Shown here piece after piece: positions 53,263 to 62,852 of a DNA stretch of 64,000 bases; the stretch's first letter is position 1; the number at the start of each line of letters is the position of its first letter. The notes below the pieces were generated by a model. That model saw only the letters and a program-made list of their open reading frames with translations. It searched no databases and was not told where the DNA came from. This stretch comes from Vibrio penaeicida (GTDB lineage Bacteria; Pseudomonadota; Gammaproteobacteria; Enterobacterales; Vibrionaceae), in the NCBI RefSeq assembly GCF_030689305.1, contig NZ_JAUYVM010000004.1, forward strand, positions 295,333 to 359,332, read 5' to 3'. The translations under genes were made by a program, and so were the position numbers.

Positions 53263-55497
53263 ATGAAAAAAAGACTTGTGAGTACGCTGACACTTGCAAT
53301 CATGGGCACACTGCCCATCTATGCCTCTGCAAGTACTGTCACCTCTTTTGATACCTGCCCAAGTAAGGCATTTTTATTTCAGAGCGAGCCTGTTGAGGTT
53401 TGGGGAGTAAACCTTGTGACAGGTTCAACTCAGCAACTTAATGCTTCCAACCCATATTCTGGAAATATCAATGGCGTCGGATTCGATTTTGGGTTTGCGG
53501 AAGGTGAAGACGAGTCTGCGGGAACCGATAAACGATTCATTTACGGTTACGACACGACAAACAAAAAAGTAGTACGCGTCGGTAAAAACTACAATGTACA
53601 AGAGCTCAATGTGACTGGGCTGCCTTCAAACACATTTTATGTCGGTGACGTGTACAACCGAACCTATTACGTTTACAGGAAAAATAGTGGTCTGTACAAA
53701 ATAGACTTAACACCGCTCGACTCCGACCCTAATGCCACTCTATCTTTGGATCTTGTTTCTGCCAACTCTACAGTTAACTTAACCGATTTTGCTTTCCACC
53801 CTGGGAACGGCAAGCTTTACGGTGTCGATAATAATACTGGGAAACTCCACGAGTTTGCGACAGATGGAAGCGGAACAATTACAGAAATCGGAAATGTAGG
53901 TCAGTTAGGAACCTTTGGTGCTGGATACTTTGACGTCGATGGCTACTACTACGTATCACGAAATTCAGATGTGATGTCGGATGGTGAAGTTATTCGTGAA
54001 GGTGGGAAAATTTATCGAATTGATCTTACGCTCGATGGAAATGGTGACATTGACCCTAGCGGCATAACCGCTGTCGATTTTGCAAGTGGTCCTACATCCA
54101 ATCAGAATGATGGGGCTCGTTGTGCTAATGCACCTATTATCGGAACAGATTCAGGTATAGATTTTGGTGATGCGCCAGACGCCTACTCTACTCTTTTAGC
54201 CTCTAACGGTCCAAGGCATGAGATTGACGGCACAACATGGATGGGCGTATCAACACCAGATGGTGATGCCGATGCCGCTCAATCTCCGAGTTCAGATAAC
54301 ACTATTGATACTGCTGATGAAGACGGCGTTGGTTTCGTTACTTCAATTGAACCAGGTCTAGACAGCGTCATTACGGTTTACGCCTCGACGTCAGGTACAT
54401 TGAATGCTTGGATGGATTGGGAAGGAAACAATCAATTTACCGACTCCTACGACCAAATTATTACAGACTATTCGTTAACCGCAGGGCTAAACACTATTGT
54501 GCTCTCCGCACCTATCACAGCCGTTGCGGGTTCCTCATGGTCGCGCTTCCGCTTTAGCCAACAAAGTGGGCTCGACTATTTTGGCGGCTCAACATCAGGC
54601 GAGGTGGAAGATCATATCATCACTATTTCAGACGTAGATACTCGCGAGGAGTTTTTCCCGTCGAATGAAGGGTATGTCACATTAGCGTACGAAGATAACT
54701 GGCCAGAAACCGCCGACTATGACATGAACGACTTTGTCGCCCGTTATCAGATAAAGCAGACTCTCAAAACCATCAGTGGTACAGAGTACGTTGCTAAATC
54801 AGTCATTAAAGGAACACTTGATGCAGTAGGTGCTAGCTACCGAAGCGGATTTGCAGTCAATATCCCTGGAATCGACAATTCGAATATTGATACGACAAAG
54901 ACACGCTTGTACCACAATGGCTCGCTTGTCGACTTCGATACGTTAGAGAGCTCTGAAACGACAGAAACAACATTCATCATTATCGAGAATGCACGCGATG
55001 CTCAAGTCAACAGCTGCTCGTACTTTAGAACAGTGAAGGATTGTCGTGAAGACGTGGCATTGGAATTTGAACTTCATGTTAGCTACGTTGACCCCACTCT
55101 AAATGGTTCAATCGCTGCCATGCCATACAAACCCTTTATTTTTGGTACACCAGGGTATCCTCATGGCTCGGTTTTCAATACACCACCAGGACGTAGTCTA
55201 GAAATTCACTTACCGGATAACACACCAACAAGTAAGTTTGATACCAGTTTCTTCGATTTGCCAGGGGAAGACGATAGCAACACAGAAACAGGGAAATACT
55301 ATAAAACAAGTAATAACCTGCCATGGGCAATCATGCTTTTCGAAGATGCGGAAGTAGACACTCAATGGATCTGGCCAACAGAAGGTACTGACCTATTAGA
55401 AGCTTATCCTAACTTCCAGCATTACACCGAAAATGGTGGTAACACACACACAGATTGGTTCGAAGCGGCAAATGCCGTTGCTGCGAAATGTTACTAA
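53263..55497 (+). CDS. Secreted LruC/GEVED-domain protein
   Basis: About 744 residues with a signal peptide (MKKRLVSTLTLAIMG...ASA|STV); the start 53263 has AGGGT upstream and fits better than the ATG seven codons earlier. Residues 30-285 look like a beta-propeller-type repeat region (VVRVGKNYNVQELNVTG, KLYGVDNNTGKLHEF). A GEVED domain follows, from DFGDAPDAYSTL near 298 to GEVEDHIITI near 447. The C-terminal 270 residues fit the LruC domain (YVTLAYEDNWPETADYDMNDFVARY and GSIAAMPYKPFIFGT), named after a Leptospira outer membrane lipoprotein. Probably cell-surface or secreted; function unknown. A lipoprotein gene follows 12 bp later. Confidence 0.82.
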   Translation: MKKRLVSTLTLAIMGTLPIYASASTVTSFDTCPSKAFLFQSEPVEVWGVNLVTGSTQQLNASNPYSGNINGVGFDFGFAEGEDESAGTDKRFIYGYDTTNKKVVRVGKNYNVQELNVTGLPSNTFYVGDVYNRTYYVYRKNSGLYKIDLTPLDSDPNATLSLDLVSANSTVNLTDFAFHPGNGKLYGVDNNTGKLHEFATDGSGTITEIGNVGQLGTFGAGYFDVDGYYYVSRNSDVMSDGEVIREGGKIYRIDLTLDGNGDIDPSGITAVDFASGPTSNQNDGARCANAPIIGTDSGIDFGDAPDAYSTLLASNGPRHEIDGTTWMGVSTPDGDADAAQSPSSDNTIDTADEDGVGFVTSIEPGLDSVITVYASTSGTLNAWMDWEGNNQFTDSYDQIITDYSLTAGLNTIVLSAPITAVAGSSWSRFRFSQQSGLDYFGGSTSGEVEDHIITISDVDTREEFFPSNEGYVTLAYEDNWPETADYDMNDFVARYQIKQTLKTISGTEYVAKSVIKGTLDAVGASYRSGFAVNIPGIDNSNIDTTKTRLYHNGSLVDFDTLESSETTETTFIIIENARDAQVNSCSYFRTVKDCREDVALEFELHVSYVDPTLNGSIAAMPYKPFIFGTPGYPHGSVFNTPPGRSLEIHLPDNTPTSKFDTSFFDLPGEDDSNTETGKYYKTSNNLPWAIMLFEDAEVDTQWIWPTEGTDLLEAYPNFQHYTENGGNTHTDWFEAANAVAAKCY

Positions 55498-55509
55498 GGG
55501 AGAAATGAC

Positions 55510-55965
55510 ATGAAAAACATTAGCTTATCTATTCTATTGGGTCTTTCTCTTACTGCATGTGGCGGAGGCGGCGGAGGTAGTACAGGTGGAGGAAGTGCCG
55601 CTACACCAGCTCCCGATGATTCTCAAACCGCGACACCAAGTGTTAAAACTAAAGACTTGGTTGCGCCTGAAGGGTTTGATTATGACCCGATTGAAAACAG
55701 AAATGTCGCAATAGATATATCATCGACTTCTATCGCTAGAGCTTATCTTTCAATCTATCGGAATTATCACACATTAAGTGACGGTACATTGCTACCAGAT
55801 TACGGAAGCAGAATTGTTGCCATGCCACTCAAAGATGGAAAAGCCGATCTATCTGTCATTATTTCAGACAGCTCGAACGACTTACTCGGAGAGATTTGGT
55901 TTTATGACGGTAGCGCACCACTCCAAACACGATTTTATGCGTCACAATCGACATGGAGCTGGTAA
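55510..55965 (+). CDS. Lipoprotein partner of the LruC-domain protein
   Basis: 151 residues with a clear lipoprotein signal (LSLTA|C, Cys17) followed by a glycine/serine-rich tether (GGGGGGSTGGGSAA). The rest is a small beta-rich domain (RNVAIDISSTSIARAYLSIYRN...GEIWFYDGSAPLQTRFYAS) that I do not recognise. AGGGAG precedes the ATG, 12 bp after the LruC gene stop, so the two are almost certainly one operon. A surface anchor or chaperone for the larger protein is a reasonable inference. Confidence 0.82.
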   Translation: MKNISLSILLGLSLTACGGGGGGSTGGGSAATPAPDDSQTATPSVKTKDLVAPEGFDYDPIENRNVAIDISSTSIARAYLSIYRNYHTLSDGTLLPDYGSRIVAMPLKDGKADLSVIISDSSNDLLGEIWFYDGSAPLQTRFYASQSTWSW

Positions 55966-56014
55966 TGGCTGAGGCTGCAGTCTTTAGGGCCGAAAGACAC
56001 TAAAACTCCCCAAC

Positions 56015-56055
56015 GAAATGACGCAAAGAAAATAAGCGACACTTTGCGTCATTTC
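56015..56055. terminator. Bidirectional stem-loop between LruC operon and MBL gene
   Basis: Perfect 14-bp inverted repeat GAAATGACGCAAAG / CTTTGCGTCATTTC with a 13-base loop. The T run is weak on both sides, so termination strength is uncertain, but its place between converging genes suits a terminator. Confidence 0.65.
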
Positions 56056-56113
56056 ACCCTTTATATCTTTGATACCTTTATACCTAAGTATCTAAGCAGA
56101 CTTGGGTATTTCT

Positions 56114-57004
56114 TTACCAAGTGCGCTCGCCCATTGCGACTTGAGAGCCCAGCTCTAACGTGAATCCTTTCCCAAATTCTGGGTACTGTTTGTCCATTTT
56201 GGCAATCACTTCTTTGCTGTCCTTACTTGAACCGACCGCTTTTTCAAAATGATTCAAATATTGCTGTGTAAAATCGACAGACGACATCGAGAATTCAACA
56301 CCTTTTGTTGCATGTCCAGGTACAACAACATCTGGTTTTAGGTCTTTAATTGATTTAAGCGCTTGCTTCCATAGGTCGCGTGACGCTGGTGTCGGCGTAT
56401 CTGCCATCCAAACGTGCTCTCCGCCAACAACATTGATACCACCAACTACTGCTTTTATTTTTGGAATCCAAACATAACTGCGCGCTTTATATTCCTTGTC
56501 TAGCCCTTCGATACTTAGCTTGTGCCCTTCGAGTAAGATTTCGTTTCCATCCAATACAGACGGGATGATTGGATGAGATGGGGCATTCATGCCCAACTCA
56601 GGTCCCCAAACAGACAGCTTGCCATTCAATTTTTTCGCTATTGCGTTTGCTGTAGACTCAGTTGAAACGATCTTTGTGTTAGGGAAGGCTTCTTTAATCA
56701 CCTCCAAACCAAAATAGTAATCTGGGTCACTGTGGCTGACATACACTGTTTTGAGCTCTTTTCCGAGGTCTAGAATATCAGCAACTAATCTGTGAGCGTC
56801 AGATTGTTTAAATAGCCCATCAATGAGCACGGCTTCTTTTTCGCCAGTGACCAACACAGACTTCACGTTGAAGCTGTCTTCTCCGGCATTAAATACATGT
56901 AGTTGAAGCGGCTTAGTATCGCCTATCAATTCCAGTTCAGCATTGGCGCCAAAAGAAACTGAAGCAAGAAGTATGGAAGTCGCGAGCAATTGTTGTTTCA
57001 TCAT
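56114..57004 (-). CDS. Periplasmic metallo-beta-lactamase-fold protein with variant metal motif
   Basis: 296 residues with signal peptide (GANA|ELE). The MBL fold is recognisable: VLVTGEKEAVLIDGLF, then VSHSDPDYYFG where HxHxDH is expected, KAVVGGINVVGGEHVWMADT, and VVVPGHATKG. The first metal motif keeps one His and two Asp but not the second and third His, so the metal site differs from classical beta-lactamases. Similar proteins exist in other Proteobacteria without a clear substrate. The divergent LysR gene, 100 bp away, probably regulates it. Confidence 0.83.
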   Translation of the reverse strand: MMKQQLLATSILLASVSFGANAELELIGDTKPLQLHVFNAGEDSFNVKSVLVTGEKEAVLIDGLFKQSDAHRLVADILDLGKELKTVYVSHSDPDYYFGLEVIKEAFPNTKIVSTESTANAIAKKLNGKLSVWGPELGMNAPSHPIIPSVLDGNEILLEGHKLSIEGLDKEYKARSYVWIPKIKAVVGGINVVGGEHVWMADTPTPASRDLWKQALKSIKDLKPDVVVPGHATKGVEFSMSSVDFTQQYLNHFEKAVGSSKDSKEVIAKMDKQYPEFGKGFTLELGSQVAMGERTW

Positions 57005-57104
57005 ATGTTCTCTCTATAAGTGTGCTCACAGTTTATCGTTCCAAATAAACGAATAAATAGACCAATAAGTACAACTGTGTTACATAAAATAGAACAATGG
57101 AGAA

Positions 57105-58016
57105 ATGAATGTGAAAGGCGTTGGTCGGGATTTATTTAAGCTAGTGGTGTTTGCCCATGTCGTTAGGACAGGATCATTTACCAAAGCAGCGGATACGTTG
57201 GAGATAAGCCGATCGGTTGTGAGCAAACATATTGATGATTTAGAAGACAGCTTGTCTGTTCGTCTATTAAACAGAACAACCCGAACCGTTGGCCTGACGG
57301 ATGTTGGCAAGATGATTTATCAACATGCTGAAAACATCATTGGTGAATACAGTGAAATTTCTTCACGCTCAAACAGTGAACATACTGCCATTAGCGGCAG
57401 TGTAAGAATTAGCATGGCTGTCGACTTCGGCGCGACAACTTTAACGCCGATTCTTGCCGAAATTAAACGTTCGCATCCATCGTTACATATGGAGATCATA
57501 TTCGATAACCGAACGGTAAATTTGCTCGAAGATAACATTGATATCGCTATACGAGTCGGTTGGCTAAAACAAGAGAACTATCCGGTTAGAAAAATAGGCT
57601 CTACTGAACACTGGATATGCGCTTCCTCTTCTTTTGAAAAAGAATCGGAAAACTTAACCCCTAACTCCTTAGTGAAATTGCCTTGGATACAGAACAGTCA
57701 ACTCTCTAAGCAAATCGCATTTACGACGCCAGAACAAAGTAAAGTTATCAGCGAACCTGCCGCTACAATGACATGCAACACAGCCCAAGCAACCCGTTTG
57801 ATGGTACTAGAAAGCCTCGGGTTAAGCTTGTTTCCAGCCTTCTATGTGCATGAAGACGTCGAGAGCGGGCGCATGATAAGAATGCTAAAAGAATACACAT
57901 TAAGACCGGTTGATATATTCGCTATTTTTCCTGCCCACCCAATTCCTTTTAAATCTAGGTTCTTGGTTGACACTATTGCAGAAAAGCTTCGAAAACTCCC
58001 GATGATAGCTGCTTAA
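57105..58016 (+). CDS. LysR-family transcriptional regulator (divergent from MBL gene)
   Basis: 303 residues. HTH at about 8-65 (DLFKLVVFAHVVRTGSFTKAADTLEISRSVVSKHIDDLEDSLSVRLLNRTTRTVGLTDVG), close to the CrgA/DsdC-like group whose members often self-repress and control the divergent gene. The effector domain spans 90-300. Start 57105 has GGAGA close by; a GTG two codons later has better spacing. First candidate target: the MBL-fold gene. Confidence 0.89.
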   Translation: MNVKGVGRDLFKLVVFAHVVRTGSFTKAADTLEISRSVVSKHIDDLEDSLSVRLLNRTTRTVGLTDVGKMIYQHAENIIGEYSEISSRSNSEHTAISGSVRISMAVDFGATTLTPILAEIKRSHPSLHMEIIFDNRTVNLLEDNIDIAIRVGWLKQENYPVRKIGSTEHWICASSSFEKESENLTPNSLVKLPWIQNSQLSKQIAFTTPEQSKVISEPAATMTCNTAQATRLMVLESLGLSLFPAFYVHEDVESGRMIRMLKEYTLRPVDIFAIFPAHPIPFKSRFLVDTIAEKLRKLPMIAA

Positions 58017-58104
58017 CACGAAAGATATTCTCACATTCAAACGCGTACAGGTATTCACATATAACGAGATCCTGTTAGTCGCTTAACTTCAAGGAAAGAT
58101 CGTC

Positions 58105-58941
58105 ATGACAAAAGCTTTGGTTACACCCTCTTGGCTAGAAAATAAATTAACCAGCGATAAAGTGGTCGTGCTAGATGCCAGTCTAGATCTCATGATCCCA
58201 GGAGCACCGGAACCTGCGCACGCTGGTTTTATTCCTGATTCGCTTCGATTTGACTACGATAAAGTCATTTACGATAAACAATCTCCTCTTCCGCATATGA
58301 TGCCAACTGAAGAAGAATTTCAACACCATATTCGTTCGCTGGGCATCGATCAGGACACTACTGTCGTCGTTTACGATCAAGCTGGTACTTATGCCTCGCC
58401 AAGAGCTTGGTGGATGTTTAAAGCCATGGGGTTTAATTCAGTTTACTTGTTAGAGGGTGGACTTAGAGCTTGGATAAACTCTGGATACAAAACAGTGTGC
58501 TCACTGTCGAATCCAACGCATTATGGTAATGCTACAGCGAAACTAAACGAAAATTTCGTCTATGGCTCACGTGACATGCTAAGTGCGATCTCTAAAGAAA
58601 ACCATTACACCTTTGATGCAAGACCAAGAGCTCGTTACGAAGGAAAAGTCAAAGAACCTCGTGAAGGAGTTAGATCAGGACATATTCCAGGCTCTCATAG
58701 TTTGCCTTTTCAAGAAGTGATGAATGGTATTTTCCTTAAACCCGTTAGTGAGCTGACTCATCTATTTAATAAATGGAATTTAAATTCGGATAGCACGCTT
58801 ATCTTTAGCTGCGGATCAGGTGTTACGGCTGCTATTTTAGCGGTTGCTGCTTATGAATCAGGATATGATAATTTTTCCGTCTACGATGGTTCATGGACAG
58901 AGTGGGGTCAGTCGATTGAGCTTCCTATTGAAGTTGGGTAA
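58105..58941 (+). CDS. sseA: 3-mercaptopyruvate sulfurtransferase-type rhodanese
   Basis: 278 residues, two rhodanese domains. The first (5-125) is inactive structurally; the second has the catalytic loop CGSGVTA near 230, the form typical of mercaptopyruvate sulfurtransferase (thiosulfate-preferring enzymes have CRxGx[RT]). FDARPRARYEGKVKEPREGVRSGHIPGS supplies the substrate-binding Arg pair. It moves sulfur from 3-mercaptopyruvate to thiols or cyanide. AAGGAAAG precedes the ATG. Single-gene unit. Confidence 0.9.
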   Translation: MTKALVTPSWLENKLTSDKVVVLDASLDLMIPGAPEPAHAGFIPDSLRFDYDKVIYDKQSPLPHMMPTEEEFQHHIRSLGIDQDTTVVVYDQAGTYASPRAWWMFKAMGFNSVYLLEGGLRAWINSGYKTVCSLSNPTHYGNATAKLNENFVYGSRDMLSAISKENHYTFDARPRARYEGKVKEPREGVRSGHIPGSHSLPFQEVMNGIFLKPVSELTHLFNKWNLNSDSTLIFSCGSGVTAAILAVAAYESGYDNFSVYDGSWTEWGQSIELPIEVG

Positions 58942-58964
58942 GCTCTCAAAAATAGTAACAAAAC

Positions 58965-58994
58965 ATAACAATTGAGTGACAACTCAATTGTTAT
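58965..58994 (+). terminator. Stem-loop after the sulfurtransferase gene
   Basis: Perfect 13-bp stem ATAACAATTGAGT / ACTCAATTGTTAT with a 4-base loop, 23 bases past the stop; AT-rich with a short T run. Confidence 0.72.
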
Positions 58995-59057
58995 TTGGAT
59001 AATCCAACTTTCCTGCGAATAGTCGCTGTATCGTAACAAGGAAGTCAAAAAGTAGTA

Positions 59058-61367
59058 ATGGCAGACTTAAAAAGGAACATATGGACGTTATATAGACTGC
59101 TTGCATTGATAAGCAGTGTGATATTTCTGTTCATTGCTTGGCAACAGTGGCAGAAAGTTGAGCGTTCGCATTCCCAAGAGCAATATAACGCAGTTCAGAT
59201 TTTTACCACTGGCATAACGTCACTCCTAAACAATCAAGAAATGGTGCTTGATGTACTGGGCGATCGGTTGCTTTCTGAAAATAACTATCAAAGCAAAGAT
59301 GCAGGTCAGGAATGGTTAGACAGCTTGCTCACCATCAACAACAGCATTGCTGCTTTTGGTCTGTCAGATCCTTACGGCAATATTCGATTAGTCAGTTCTA
59401 ATCTGAGTATGTTTTCGCAACCTAACCTTTTAGAACAAGACAATACTCGTGAATCCTTCGCTAAAACGCTAGCCAGTGACTCAATGGTGCTAGGAAGAAC
59501 CTATTACAAAGAAGATATTGATGAGTTTATTCTGCCAATAAGAAAGTCCATTCGTGACAGCTCTGGAAACGTACTTGCGGTAATGACAGCAGGTCTTCAA
59601 CTCGATAGAACCACACTGTTCAATATCAGGCTTCACGACAGTTTCGAACACAAAATTGGCGTAATAAGAGACGATTATTACGTCCAGTTCATGACTGCCT
59701 CAAATAACACCGATATTGACTACACTACCCCTATCTCAGAGTCATTTTTTGACAACTTGATTCACAGCGTGACGACATCTAATTCTCTCAAGCTGAATGA
59801 ACTTAAAACCAAGGGCATTCCTACCGTTGGTTATGCATTGGATCAAGAAAACCCAGCACTTTACGCAATCCAGTACATCCCTAGATTCAATATATGGACA
59901 GTGTCGGAAATCGATCTGCGTCATATCGCCTACGAATACCTAGGAATCATGGCGATTTACCTCATCATATTCATGTCTATTCAAGCGATTTTCTATTTGT
60001 TTGTTCGCTCAATAGACAAGCATGAAAAAGATCGCCACGAGGAACTTCTCTTCCAAGCGAATCATGATCCGCTAACTCGTCTGCCAAACCGACATTTTCT
60101 GCGTTCTCATATCCATCGTTGGCTGAGACCAACTGCCCCACCATTTTCAATTTTATTCATGGATATGGATAATTTTAAAAATGTGAATGACAGTTCTGGG
60201 CATGACCATGGTGACAAAGTTCTGCAAGAAATTGCTTCGAGACTTTCGAATGCCACAGATGAGCAAGCACTTTTGATCCGAGAAAGTGGAGACGAATTCA
60301 TCATAGTTACGTCGATGACTGACCACTATGAGCTTAATCGATTTGCCAACAACATCATCCATAACTTGTCCAAGCCATACGAAATTGATCAATGCAGCTT
60401 TATATTAGGTTGCAGTATCGGTATTGCACAGTATCCAGAGCATGGCACTAGCCTCGATACGCTTTTGCGTTGCGCGGATATTGCCATGTACGACGCAAAG
60501 ACACGACGCAACTCATTAAGCTTTTTCACAGAGTCGATGCAAAGCAGTTACCTACATTCAGTTAGGCTAGAACAACGCTTACGCCAAGCGATACAGCAAA
60601 ACCAACTGTATATGGTTTATCAACCGCAGTTTAATGCTCAAGGCAACCTGCACGGCGTAGAAGCGCTCGTTCGATGGAACGATGATGAGCTAGGTTTTGT
60701 GCCACCTGACAAGTTTATTACCATAGCGGAATCATGCGGTCTAATGCCAACACTGGGTCAATTGATCACTGATACAACCTTGGCGGAAATGGGTAAACTG
60801 CAGAAGCAGCTTGGATACGATTTCCAAGTCTCGATCAACATATCCGTTCGACAAATTACCCAAGATGACTTTTTGGATAAGTTGATACTCTCTATTCAGA
60901 CCCAACGTTTCAATCAGCGTAATATCACTTTAGAAATTACTGAAAACCTCTTCATCGAAGACTTGGATATTGTACGCCCTGTTTGCGAAAGCTTGAATAA
61001 ATTAGGCGTGGGTATTTCTCTCGACGATTTCGGTACTGGTTATTCTTCTTTAAGTATGTTGGGAGAACTGCCTTTCCATGAAATCAAGATAGATAAAGGG
61101 TTTATCGATAACATTTTAACCTGCACAAAATCGCTTAAGATGGTTCAAAACATTATCTCTATCGGTAAAAACTTCGATATGCAGGTTTTAGCGGAAGGGG
61201 TTGAATACGCAAAGCATGAAGCAGTATTGAAGGAGTGTGGTTGCGATCTATTCCAAGGCTACCTTTACGCGAAGCCAATGCCAGTAAGCGCCCTTGCTGC
61301 ATTTGTTGAGCCGTATGGTCTTCAGCATCAGCAAAACCTTTCGCAAAGCCAAACCGACGTAGCGTAA
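59058..61367 (+). CDS. GGDEF-EAL cyclic-di-GMP protein with periplasmic sensor
   Basis: 769 residues. TM1 about 11-30, periplasmic sensor about 31-290 (Cache-like: IAAFGLSDPYGNIRLVSSNLSMF), TM2 about 295-320. The GGDEF domain (335-495) has SGDEF at about 409-413; serine in the first position is tolerated in active cyclases, but no RxxD inhibitory site is seen at the usual place. The EAL domain (505-755) has EALVRW, NISVRQ, ENLF, DDFGTGYSS and AEGVE, all metal and substrate motifs for phosphodiesterase. Net activity is more likely c-di-GMP breakdown. Monocistronic. Confidence 0.92.
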   Translation: MADLKRNIWTLYRLLALISSVIFLFIAWQQWQKVERSHSQEQYNAVQIFTTGITSLLNNQEMVLDVLGDRLLSENNYQSKDAGQEWLDSLLTINNSIAAFGLSDPYGNIRLVSSNLSMFSQPNLLEQDNTRESFAKTLASDSMVLGRTYYKEDIDEFILPIRKSIRDSSGNVLAVMTAGLQLDRTTLFNIRLHDSFEHKIGVIRDDYYVQFMTASNNTDIDYTTPISESFFDNLIHSVTTSNSLKLNELKTKGIPTVGYALDQENPALYAIQYIPRFNIWTVSEIDLRHIAYEYLGIMAIYLIIFMSIQAIFYLFVRSIDKHEKDRHEELLFQANHDPLTRLPNRHFLRSHIHRWLRPTAPPFSILFMDMDNFKNVNDSSGHDHGDKVLQEIASRLSNATDEQALLIRESGDEFIIVTSMTDHYELNRFANNIIHNLSKPYEIDQCSFILGCSIGIAQYPEHGTSLDTLLRCADIAMYDAKTRRNSLSFFTESMQSSYLHSVRLEQRLRQAIQQNQLYMVYQPQFNAQGNLHGVEALVRWNDDELGFVPPDKFITIAESCGLMPTLGQLITDTTLAEMGKLQKQLGYDFQVSINISVRQITQDDFLDKLILSIQTQRFNQRNITLEITENLFIEDLDIVRPVCESLNKLGVGISLDDFGTGYSSLSMLGELPFHEIKIDKGFIDNILTCTKSLKMVQNIISIGKNFDMQVLAEGVEYAKHEAVLKECGCDLFQGYLYAKPMPVSALAAFVEPYGLQHQQNLSQSQTDVA

Positions 61368-61449
61368 ATGTTATGAAAGACTAAAAGCAAAGAACCTACA
61401 CCCAATTGTTTGTTTGTCTCTAACTCAAACAGTCTTCAGCTGCATCGTA

Positions 61450-62439
61450 TTATTTTTCAATAACGTTCATTTGCTCATCAAGGTTTAGTACTGTGAGAGC
61501 AGTACTTACGGTAGTGGCTATAACATCAACCACACCGGTTCTAAGTGCACCAAGTAAAGCAAGTGGCTTACTGTTCTCCGCAGCAATGGCAATAACATCA
61601 CTTATGGGGCGGAACTCTTCTAGGTTTAGCCCAATAACCCGATCACTCATAACCGTGTTAGCTGAGTTTCCCTGTACATCAAAGAAGTCATAACCAGCAA
61701 AATCGCCCACGACACCTTGGTGTAAACGCGCCTGCACGACTTCCTCTGCCGTAAACCACCCCAAGTCAACCATATAACTATTTTCACTCATGTCGCCAAT
61801 ACCTACGAGAGCAACATCTGCCTTGCGTGCCAAATCTAACGTTTGCTTTACCGTGCTGTTTTCCATGAACGCTATTTTTTGCGCTTTGGTTTCTGCGTAG
61901 GCTGGCGCGTAAAGTGTTTCCGATGAACCGCCATATTTTTTGGCTAATTGGCGACAAATATGGTCTGCATTAAATTTACCGCCTCTAGGGTGAATGCCCC
62001 CTATTCCGCAAACAAACTTACAATCTCTTGGTGATATCACACCTATATGATGCGCAACGGCCGATACATTTCGCCCTTGCCCTACCGTTATAACGGTTCC
62101 GTTCTTGAGTGTGTTGTTTAGGTAATTTGAGACCAAACCAGCAACTTGAAGGCGTTGAAGTTCTTCTGTCGGCTGATCAAGCGCAATCAATGCCCTCTTA
62201 ACGCCAAACCTTTCAACTAACCTCTGTTCTATTTTCGCGCTAAAAACAGGGTGGTACTTCACTGTTATTTCAACAATGCCTTCGTCTCTTGCTTGTTTAA
62301 GCATACGTCCGACTTTTGCACGAGAAATGGAAAACTTCTTAGAAATTTCTTCTTGAGTTGCACCATCTTGGTAATAGGCTACCGAAATCTCTGTCAGTAA
62401 ATCGCTATTTTCTGAGTTGATGTCGTTTTTTGCGGTCAT
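61450..62439 (-). CDS. SorC/DeoR-type sugar-binding transcriptional regulator
   Basis: 329 residues. HTH at about 13-55 (LLTEISVAYYQDGATQEEISKKFSISRAKVGRMLKQARDEGIVEI), then the SorC sugar-phosphate domain: ITVGQGRNVSAVAHHI, LYAPAYAE, ALVGIGDMSENS, VVGDFAGYDFFD and the late PLALLGALRTGVVDVIAT. These sense phosphorylated sugars. It is divergent from talB-tkt with 413 bp between, so pentose-phosphate intermediates acting on talB-tkt is the likely circuit. Confidence 0.9.
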   Translation of the reverse strand: MTAKNDINSENSDLLTEISVAYYQDGATQEEISKKFSISRAKVGRMLKQARDEGIVEITVKYHPVFSAKIEQRLVERFGVKRALIALDQPTEELQRLQVAGLVSNYLNNTLKNGTVITVGQGRNVSAVAHHIGVISPRDCKFVCGIGGIHPRGGKFNADHICRQLAKKYGGSSETLYAPAYAETKAQKIAFMENSTVKQTLDLARKADVALVGIGDMSENSYMVDLGWFTAEEVVQARLHQGVVGDFAGYDFFDVQGNSANTVMSDRVIGLNLEEFRPISDVIAIAAENSKPLALLGALRTGVVDVIATTVSTALTVLNLDEQMNVIEK

Positions 62440-62852
62440 AATTCAATTGGTCCAGTCCAAAAGTGGTGTGTAGAATAATAATTCCCGTCCTAAAGAGCAA
62501 CCTTTTGCTCACTAGCGTTACATTTTCTCACTACTGTTTTTGAGATCTTTCTGGTTTGTTTTTGGAACTGTTGAATCAGGCAAACGTTTAATTATTTAGT
62601 GGTTGTGAGATAAATTACGTTTCGCTGATTTTTCTGTATTGTGACATCAATCAATGATTGACTTTGATCGCTGATCGATTAAATATGGCTACATCATTTA
62701 CTCACTCATCGATCATATGTTCATGGCAAATGTTCGTTGAGCCAAAAACGTTTTAAAGCAGGCGAAATTTGGATTCACCTTTCGTCTGACTTGCTTGCAA
62801 TTTAGTGCGCGTAAATAGTCTATCGCGCCCAAGAAGAAATAGGATGATCGTA
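62440..62852. other. Divergent regulatory region of SorC gene and talB
   Basis: 413 bases. Contains the palindrome at 62647-62661 and several nearby GATCGAT/TGATCG words between 62667 and 62715 that could be weaker sites. No gene seen. Confidence 0.55.
62647..62661. promoter_or_regulatory. Palindrome, candidate SorC-type operator
   Basis: TCAATCAATGATTGA is a perfect 15-bp palindrome about its central base, lying in the gap shared by the SorC-family gene and talB. A role as the regulator's binding site is inferred from place and symmetry. Confidence 0.5.
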
